A stretch of 6,269 nucleotides of DNA from Oscillospiraceae bacterium (GTDB taxonomy: Bacteria; Bacillota; Clostridia; Oscillospirales; Oscillospiraceae): assembly GCA_016295615.1 (NCBI GenBank), contig JAEDKW010000062.1, positions 1-6,269 on the forward strand. The letters are read 5' to 3'. The notes under the pieces are model-generated. The model did not search any database and was not told the origin of the DNA. It was given only the letters and a program-made list of their open reading frames with translations. Within the stretch, counting starts at the first letter, position 1. Every line of letters begins with the position of its first letter. Positions 1 through 4,895 of the stretch are shown here, one piece after another. The position numbers and the translations under genes are program-made.

Positions 1-9
1 GCGGTTCAT
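1..9 (-). CDS. 5' end of a leftward gene, product unknown (only M-N-R visible)
   Basis: Only three codons (Met-Asn-Arg) fall inside the window, so nothing can be said about the product. The call rests on what precedes them on the minus strand: an AAGGAAAGGAG Shine-Dalgarno site ending 7 nt before the ATG, and a near-consensus promoter about 60 nt upstream. An in-frame ATG nine codons earlier (bases 34-36) has no ribosome binding site and would place the Shine-Dalgarno inside the coding region, so the ATG at 9-7 is preferred. The gene is divergent from the GTPase-nuclease gene and could be unrelated housekeeping or a regulator. Confidence 0.55.
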
Positions 10-16
10 GGCGAGG

Positions 17-27
17 CTCCTTTCCTT
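17..27 (-). promoter_or_regulatory. Strong ribosome binding site of the leftward gene
   Basis: Read on the minus strand this is AAGGAAAGGAG, closely complementary to the 16S 3' end, with 7 nt between GGAG and the ATG at 9-7. It decides the start against the in-frame ATG at 36-34. Confidence 0.7.
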
Positions 28-68
28 GATTTTCATTCGCAAAGTAAAGCGTTAAATCTTATGCGCCT

Positions 69-97
69 ATTGTACGAACATTTTTCCGCGTTGTCAA
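69..97 (-). promoter_or_regulatory. Near-consensus sigma-A promoter, leftward
   Basis: The minus strand reads TTGACA (97-92, perfect -35), a 17-nt spacer (91-75), then TACAAT (74-69, 5 of 6 in the -10). The predicted transcription start is near base 62, giving a leader of about 50 nt before the ATG at 9. A-rich stretches lie just upstream on this strand. This is the best-matching promoter in the window, which suggests that the leftward gene is strongly expressed or is controlled by a repressor. Confidence 0.8.
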
Positions 98-154
98 TTC
101 GCACAACTGAACAAAAAACAATGCCGAAAAAGCAAAAGAATTAAGCATTAGAGA

Positions 155-175
155 TATATTAGAAATCGTAATATA
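155..175. repeat. Perfect inverted repeat TATATTA-N7-TAATATA, candidate operator
   Basis: Two 7-nt arms (155-161 and 169-175) are exact reverse complements around GAAATCG. The dyad lies between the leftward promoter (69-97) and the possible rightward promoter (260-288). It is AT-only, has no following T-run and is too weak to be a terminator, so a dimeric regulator site is the more likely role. In AT-rich sequence such a repeat can also arise by chance. Confidence 0.35.
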
Positions 176-259
176 AAGTCTTGCCGTGCACAGCACCCGC
201 CTTTTCGCTCTTTTTGCACCCTTTTCACGCGCGGTTCCATAAAACCGGCTTCGCGAGCC

Positions 260-288
260 TTGCGCTTTGCGCCGATCTGTGCCATAAT
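260..288 (+). promoter_or_regulatory. Possible promoter of the GTPase-nuclease gene
   Basis: TTGCGC (260-265) is followed by a 17-nt spacer and CATAAT (283-288). The -10 matches 5 of 6 and the -35 only the TTG core. Transcription would start near 295, leaving an untranslated leader of about 80 nt. It is the best candidate upstream of the ATG at 375, but it is moderate in quality. Confidence 0.4.
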
Positions 289-336
289 TCCGGTGGTAAA
301 GCAACCGCGCGTTCCGCGTTCTGCCGGCGCGGCGGA

Positions 337-378
337 ATGCTGTTTTCACCAAATGATTTACAGGATAAGGTAGCATGA
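337..378 (+). CDS. Possible 13-codon leader peptide overlapping the GTPase-nuclease start
   Basis: This ATG opens a frame encoding MLFSPNDLQDKVA and stops at the TGA of the ATGA overlap that contains the main gene's start codon at 375. The four-base overlap is the usual geometry for translational coupling. Short leader ORFs also precede several ribosomal-protection genes such as tetM, where they act in attenuation. Against it, the only purine-rich stretch upstream (GGCGG, 331-335) is almost adjacent to the ATG and makes a poor ribosome binding site. Translation of this frame is therefore uncertain. Confidence 0.25.
   Translation: MLFSPNDLQDKVA
362..370 (+). promoter_or_regulatory. Modest ribosome binding site of the GTPase-nuclease gene
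   Basis: AGGATAAGG precedes the ATG at 375. AGGA ends 9 nt and AAGG ends 4 nt before the start, so neither is ideal. Translation may be modest or helped by coupling from the short overlapping frame upstream. Confidence 0.5.
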
Positions 379-2987
379 AGAATATCACCGTCGGGATCCT
401 CGCCCATGTGGACGCGGGCAAAACAACGCTCTCTGAAGGGCTTTTATATACAAGCGGTGCGCTGCGAAAGCTCGGTCGCGTCGATCACGGCGACGCCTTT
501 CTGGACACCGAATCGCTGGAGCGCGAGCGCGGCATCACCATTTTTTCCAAGCAGGCGATCCTCACCGTCGGCGATACGGTTTTGACGCTTCTTGACACCC
601 CGGGTCATGCGGACTTTTCCGCGGAGATGGAGCGCACGCTCCCGGTACTGGACTACGCGATCCTCGTCATCAGCGGAACGGACGGCGTACAGAGCCACAC
701 GCGCACGCTCTGGCGCCTTTTGGAGACGTATCGGGTCCCCGTTTTCCTGTTTGTCAACAAAATGGATCTCGCGGGCGCGGAGCGCGGGACGCTGATGGCG
801 GAAGTGCAGAAAAAGCTCAGCTCCAACTGCATCGACTTTACCGCCGCGCATGACGAAGCCGTCGCCATGTGCGACGAAGCCGCGCTTGAGGAGTATCTCA
901 GAAGCGGCAGTGTGAGCAATGCAGGCACGGCATCGCTGGTCGCGGCGCGAAAGGTATTCCCCTGCTGGTTCGGTTCGGCGCTCAGGCTTGAGGGCGTGGA
1001 GGAGTTCCTCGTCTCCGCCGCGGAACTGATGAAAGCGCGTTCATACGGCAGCGAATTCGGCGCAAGGGTCTTTAAGATCTCACGCGACGCACAGGGCGCG
1101 CGCCTGACCTGGCTCAAGGTCACGGGCGGCACGCTGAAGGTAAAGACGCCGCTTTCCTATACCGCCGGTGAAACGCAGTATGCGGAAAAAGCCGATCAGC
1201 TGCGCCGCTACTCCGGTCAGAAATATCAGACGCTCAATGAAGCGGCTGCCGGCACAGTCGTCGCCGTGACCGGTCTTGCGCACACCTATGCCGGGCTCGG
1301 GCTCGGCGCGGAGCGGGAGGGCTCGCAGCCCGTTTTGGAGCCGGTGCTGACCTACCGTCTGTCTCTTCCGGACGGCGGGGACGTGCACACGGTGCTTCCC
1401 AGGCTCAGGGAGCTGGAGGAGGAGGACCCGATGCTGCGCATTGTGTGGGACAAGCGGCACGGCGAGATCCATGTACAGCTGATGGGCAAAATCCAGCTGG
1501 AGGTCCTCACCGCTTATATCGCCGAACGCTGCGGTCTCACCGTCAGCTTTGACGAGGGCAGCGTTGTCTATCGCGAGACGATCGCAAACAGCGTGCTCGG
1601 TCTGGGGCACTTTGAGCCGCTGCGCCACTATGCGGAGGTGCAGCTTCTGCTGCAGCCGCTTCCGCGCGGAAGCGGCGTGCGCTTTGCCTCCGATGTTCCG
1701 ACCGATCTTCTTGATCTCAACTGGCAGCGATTGATCCGCTCGCACATTTTTGAGCGGGAGCACTGCGGCGTTCTGACCGGCTCCCCCGTCACGGATATTT
1801 CCTTTACGCTCGTTGCAGGACGCGCACATTTAAAGCACACGGAAGGCGGCGATTTCCGTCAGGCGACCTATCGCGCCATCCGTCAGGGACTGATGCAGGC
1901 GGAAAGCATCCTGCTTGAACCGCACTATGATTTTTGTCTTGAAGTGCCGGCGGAATGTGTCGGGCGCGCGATGACCGACCTGCAGAACATGGGCGGCAGC
2001 GTGGACGCTCCCGCGTCGGACGGTGAGACGACCGTGCTCACCGGTCACGCGCCCGTTGCGGGTCTGCGCGATTATTTCACCGCGGTCGCAGCCTATACCC
2101 GCGGGCGGGGACGCCTCGCCTGCACGGTGCACGGCTACGAGCCGTGCCGCGAGCAGGAGGCGGTTCTCTTATCGCTCGGCTACGACGCCGAGCGCGACAC
2201 CGACAATCCCTCCTCTTCCGTCTTCTGCGACCACGGCGGCAGCGTCACGGTCCCGTGGAACGAGGTCGCCGCGCGGATGCACTGCGACAGCGGCGTGCAG
2301 CTTGGGAAAGCGGAGGACGCCGGGGAAGAGACATCCCCCCGCCGCAGCGCGCCGTCCGGCTCCTTTGAACAGGACAAGGAGCTGCAAAGCATTTTTGAGC
2401 GCACTTATGGAAAGGTCGAGCGCAAGGCGTTTGAACCGGCGAAAAAGCCGGCGCGCACCGCGCTGGACGAGAGCAAATACAATATTCGGACGCAGCACAC
2501 CGACACGGAGTACCTGCTTGTCGACGGCTACAACATCATCTTTGCATGGGACGAGCTCAAAGCCGTTGCCGCGCAGGACATTGACGCCGCGCGCGAGATG
2601 CTCGTGAGTATTCTCTCCAACTATCAGGGGTTCCGCAAGTGCGTGGTGATCCTGGTGTTTGACGCCTACAAGGTCAAGGGAAACCCCGGCAGCGTGCAGA
2701 CGGTGAACGGGATCAAGGTCGTCTACACCAGGGAGGCGGAAACTGCTGACACCTATATCGAGCGCGCCACCTATGAGCTGCGCAGGGAGCGGCGCGTGCG
2801 CGTGGCGACATCGGACAGCATGGAGCAGGTCATCATTCTCGGTCACGGTGCGATGCGCGTGAGCGCGCGCACCTTCCATGCGGAGATCGAGGAGACCGAA
2901 GGACAGATCAGCGCGCTCGTCGAGCGCTTCAATCTCAAGAATCAGGACCGCCGCACCATCCGGAATATTGCAAAGCGCAAGAGCTGA
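375..2987 (+). CDS. TetM/EF-G-like translational GTPase fused to a C-terminal YacP/Rae1-type NYN ribonuclease domain
   Basis: Residues 1 to about 640 form an EF-G/TetM-type GTPase. Visible motifs are G1 AHVDAGKT (10-17), G2 RGITI (52-56), G3 DTPGH with the catalytic His (74-78), G4 NKMD (128-131) and G5 GSA (200-202). Domains II-V follow, with the domain IV tip near 485-495. A conserved-looking SVFCDHGG segment (615-622) and a charged linker (about 640-710, including IFERTYG) lead to a NYN domain (about 711-870). Its acidic motifs are VDGYN (D717), VFDA (D763), ETAD (E789, D792) and ATSD (D814), matching Bacillus YacP/Rae1. Ordinary TetM proteins are about 640 residues, so the extra 230 are the linker and nuclease. 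The start aligns with the TetM N-terminus. TetM-family proteins bind the ribosomal A site and eject tetracycline, and Rae1 cuts mRNA in the A site. I infer a ribosome-directed nuclease or rescue factor in the cytosol. Tetracycline resistance is doubtful because the SPVST tip is absent. Confidence 0.9.
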   Translation: MKNITVGILAHVDAGKTTLSEGLLYTSGALRKLGRVDHGDAFLDTESLERERGITIFSKQAILTVGDTVLTLLDTPGHADFSAEMERTLPVLDYAILVISGTDGVQSHTRTLWRLLETYRVPVFLFVNKMDLAGAERGTLMAEVQKKLSSNCIDFTAAHDEAVAMCDEAALEEYLRSGSVSNAGTASLVAARKVFPCWFGSALRLEGVEEFLVSAAELMKARSYGSEFGARVFKISRDAQGARLTWLKVTGGTLKVKTPLSYTAGETQYAEKADQLRRYSGQKYQTLNEAAAGTVVAVTGLAHTYAGLGLGAEREGSQPVLEPVLTYRLSLPDGGDVHTVLPRLRELEEEDPMLRIVWDKRHGEIHVQLMGKIQLEVLTAYIAERCGLTVSFDEGSVVYRETIANSVLGLGHFEPLRHYAEVQLLLQPLPRGSGVRFASDVPTDLLDLNWQRLIRSHIFEREHCGVLTGSPVTDISFTLVAGRAHLKHTEGGDFRQATYRAIRQGLMQAESILLEPHYDFCLEVPAECVGRAMTDLQNMGGSVDAPASDGETTVLTGHAPVAGLRDYFTAVAAYTRGRGRLACTVHGYEPCREQEAVLLSLGYDAERDTDNPSSSVFCDHGGSVTVPWNEVAARMHCDSGVQLGKAEDAGEETSPRRSAPSGSFEQDKELQSIFERTYGKVERKAFEPAKKPARTALDESKYNIRTQHTDTEYLLVDGYNIIFAWDELKAVAAQDIDAAREMLVSILSNYQGFRKCVVILVFDAYKVKGNPGSVQTVNGIKVVYTREAETADTYIERATYELRRERRVRVATSDSMEQVIILGHGAMRVSARTFHAEIEETEGQISALVERFNLKNQDRRTIRNIAKRKS

Positions 2988-3003
2988 AGCTTTACTGCCG
3001 GCG

Positions 3004-3042
3004 GCGGAAAAGACCGGCGGTATTCCCACCGGTCTTTTCCGC
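3004..3042 (+). terminator. Strong hairpin, probable terminator of the GTPase-nuclease gene
   Basis: A perfect 14-bp stem (3004-3017 with 3029-3042) encloses an 11-nt loop and begins 16 nt after the TGA. It can be read as a GC core (GACCGG/CCGGTC) followed by CTTTTCC, with the T-run paired to an upstream A-run. No further T-run lies beyond the stem, so it departs from the classical form and termination could be leaky. It separates this gene from the ABC operon, which has its own promoter. Confidence 0.7.
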
Positions 3043-3070
3043 TCAGAGGAAAAACTTCACAATTTGTGCA

Positions 3071-3099
3071 TTGATTTTGTGTCCGGAACTCTGTACCAT
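3071..3099 (+). promoter_or_regulatory. Candidate promoter of the ABC exporter operon
   Basis: TTGATT (3071-3076, 4 of 6 to the -35) is followed by a 17-nt spacer and TACCAT (3094-3099, 4 of 6 to the -10). The predicted start is near 3105-3107. The -10 lies inside a perfect palindrome, which suggests repression by a dimeric regulator. Confidence 0.45.
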
Positions 3100-3106
3100 A
3101 GTACAG
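3091..3106. promoter_or_regulatory. Palindromic operator CTGTAC-CATA-GTACAG
   Basis: This is a perfect inverted repeat with 6-nt arms and a 4-nt centre, overlapping the -10 and likely start point of the ABC operon promoter. With its left flank (AACTCTGTAC) it resembles operators of MerR-family drug-responsive activators. No well-placed 19-20 nt spaced promoter surrounds it, so a TetR- or MarR-type repressor is equally plausible. No candidate regulator gene is visible in the window. Confidence 0.55.
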
Positions 3107-3116
3107 TGAATGAAAA

Positions 3117-4895
3117 ATGATGAAAGGAAATTATGATTCGGCTATGCTCCATGTATTAAAACGTTTGGGAACGTGCGTGCGGGAATACAAGACGCCCGCG
3201 ATCCTGACGCTCGCCCTGATCATCGGCGAGGCTGTCATCGAAGCGCTCATTCCCTTCATTACCGCCAGCCTTGTCAATAAAATTCAAGGCGGCGTCGATA
3301 TGCAGCAGATCATGAGAACCGGCGCTGTGCTCATTGTGCTGGCGCTGTGTTCGCTTGCCTGCGGCGCGCTTGCGGGCGTGTTCTCCTCCAAAGCGGGCGC
3401 CGGCTTTGCCAGAAACCTGCGTCACGATATGTTTGAGCGCGTGCAGGGCTTTGCCTTTGAGAATATCGACAAGTTCTCCTCTTCCTCGCTCGTCACGCGC
3501 ATGACCACCGACGTCAACAGCGTGCAGATGTCGTTTATGATGCTGATCCGCATTGCCGTGCGCTCCCCGCTGATGCTCATTTTCTCCGTTGTCATGGCGT
3601 ATATCATGGGCGGCGCACTGGCAACGAGCTTCGTCGTGATCGTCCCCGTGCTGGCCTTCGGTCTGATCATGATCGGCAAAAAGGCAATGCCCGCGTTCCG
3701 CGCGGTCTTTAAAAAGTACGACCGCATGAACGAATCCATTGAGGAAAACGTGCGCGCGATGCGCGTGGTCAAGGGCTTCAGCCGCGAGGAATATGAAAAG
3801 GAAAAATTTGCCGCCGCGTCCGACAATATTGCCGCTGACTTCACAAGGGCCGAGCGCATTGTCGCCTGCAACACGCCGCTGATGCAGCTTTGCATTTACT
3901 TCAACATGGTGTTCGTGCTCTATGTCGGCTCGCGCATCGTGGTCAAAACGCAGGGCACGGTCATTCAGGTCGGGCAGATCTCCGCCATGCTGACCTACGG
4001 CGTACAGATCCTGATGTCACTGATGATGCTCTCAATGATCTACGTCATGCTCACGATGTCCGTCGAGGCTGCCAAGCGTATCTGCGAGGTGCTCGACGAA
4101 GAACCGACGCTGCACGATCCGGAAAATCCCGTCCGGGAGGTCAAAGACGGCTCCATTGACTTTGAAAACGTCAGCTTCAAGTATTCCGCAGCCGCACAGA
4201 AGGATGCGCTCAGCGGCATCGATCTGCACATAGACTCCGGCATGACGGTCGGCATTCTCGGCGTGACCGGCTCGGGCAAAACCACGCTGGTGCAGCTCAT
4301 TCCGCGCCTTTACGACGCGACTGGCGGCAGCGTCAGGGTCGGCGGCGTGGATGTGCGCGACTACGACGTGGAGACTCTGCGTGAGGCAGTTGCGATGGTG
4401 CTGCAGAAAAACGAGCTGTTCTCCGGCACGATCAGGGACAATCTCCGCTGGGGCAATCCCAACGCCACGGACGAAGAGCTCATCGAGGCCTGCAGGCTCG
4501 CGCAGGCAGATGATTTTGTGCGTTCCTTCCCCGGCGGCTACGATACGAAGATCGAACAGGGCGGAACCAATGTTTCCGGCGGTCAGAAGCAGCGCTTGTG
4601 CATTGCGCGCGCGCTTTTGAAAAAGCCGAAGATCCTCATTCTCGACGACTCGACCAGCGCGGTCGACACCCATACCGATCTGCTGATCCGCCAGGGCTTG
4701 CGCAAATACATTCCCGAAACGACCAAGCTCATTATCGCGCAGCGTGTGGCATCGGTCGAAGACGCCGACCTCATTTTGATTCTGGACAACGGCAGGATCG
4801 TCGCGCAGGGCACGCATGACGAACTGATGCGCTCAAGCGGCATCTATCGGGAAATCTACTCCCAGCAGACGAAGGGAGGCGAGAAGGATGTCTAA
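3117..4895 (+). CDS. ABC exporter half-transporter, degenerate-site subunit of a heterodimer (BmrC/TM287-type)
   Basis: This is a complete membrane-ATPase half-transporter. About six hydrophobic segments (near 27-50, 65-88, 143-165, 168-187, 253-276, 286-312) precede an ATPase domain. That domain has an A-loop Tyr (Y356), Walker A GVTGSGKT (382-389), Q-loop Q430, signature VSGGQ (486-490), Walker B LILDD (D510, D511) and a D-loop ending at D517. The usual catalytic Glu is Asp (D511) and the switch His is Gln (Q542). Both are hallmarks of the non-catalytic site in heterodimeric exporters. It overlaps the next transporter gene by 8 bp and should pair with its product to export drugs, lipids or peptides from the cytoplasmic membrane. 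The start is uncertain. ATG 3117 and the adjacent in-frame ATG 3120 lack a good ribosome binding site. ATG 3144 (583 residues, beginning MLHVLKRLG) looks more like family N-termini, but its AAAGGA lies 15 nt upstream. Confidence 0.93.
   Translation: MMKGNYDSAMLHVLKRLGTCVREYKTPAILTLALIIGEAVIEALIPFITASLVNKIQGGVDMQQIMRTGAVLIVLALCSLACGALAGVFSSKAGAGFARNLRHDMFERVQGFAFENIDKFSSSSLVTRMTTDVNSVQMSFMMLIRIAVRSPLMLIFSVVMAYIMGGALATSFVVIVPVLAFGLIMIGKKAMPAFRAVFKKYDRMNESIEENVRAMRVVKGFSREEYEKEKFAAASDNIAADFTRAERIVACNTPLMQLCIYFNMVFVLYVGSRIVVKTQGTVIQVGQISAMLTYGVQILMSLMMLSMIYVMLTMSVEAAKRICEVLDEEPTLHDPENPVREVKDGSIDFENVSFKYSAAAQKDALSGIDLHIDSGMTVGILGVTGSGKTTLVQLIPRLYDATGGSVRVGGVDVRDYDVETLREAVAMVLQKNELFSGTIRDNLRWGNPNATDEELIEACRLAQADDFVRSFPGGYDTKIEQGGTNVSGGQKQRLCIARALLKKPKILILDDSTSAVDTHTDLLIRQGLRKYIPETTKLIIAQRVASVEDADLILILDNGRIVAQGTHDELMRSSGIYREIYSQQTKGGEKDV
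4872..4879 (+). promoter_or_regulatory. Ribosome binding site of the second ABC gene
   Basis: AAGGGAGG ends 8 nt before the ATG at 4888 and lies inside the end of the upstream gene. It fixes the start in the overlapping frame and supports translation of both subunits from one mRNA. Confidence 0.8.

Larger units (their letters stand above)
10..374. other. Divergent intergenic region
   Basis: This 365-bp stretch separates the leftward gene start from the GTPase-nuclease gene. Bases 10-180 are AT-rich and hold the leftward promoter and a perfect palindrome (155-175). Bases 181-335 are GC-rich, with a possible rightward promoter and two mutually exclusive short hairpins. I see no convincing full-length gene here. 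A 65-codon frame with a TTG start at 181 has no ribosome binding site and a protein-unlike composition. No tRNA, transposon end or terminator was recognised. Confidence 0.7.

Noticed and set aside
181..378. 65-codon frame with TTG start upstream of the fusion gene
   Set aside because: It has no ribosome binding site and no plausible protein features, and the possible rightward promoter lies inside it. Only its last 13 codons are kept as a weak leader candidate.
1080..1829. 249-codon open frame on the minus strand
   Set aside because: It is antisense to domains II-IV of the GTPase, with shadow-like composition and no motif.
375..2300. Simple annotation as a tetracycline-resistance protein tet(M/W/O)
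   Set aside because: The GTPase architecture fits, but the drug-displacing domain IV tip is not conserved and a nuclease domain is fused, so a resistance symbol would be misleading.
2169..3029. 286-codon open frame on the minus strand
   Set aside because: It is antisense to the linker and NYN domain of the fusion gene, whose sense translation has clear conserved motifs. The antisense product shows none.
3081..3115. MerR-type promoter with a 19-nt spacer around the CTGTAC dyad
   Set aside because: The dyad flank resembles MerR operators, but the matching -35 (GGAACT) and -10 (ATGAAA) are poor and would place the start point inside the coding region.
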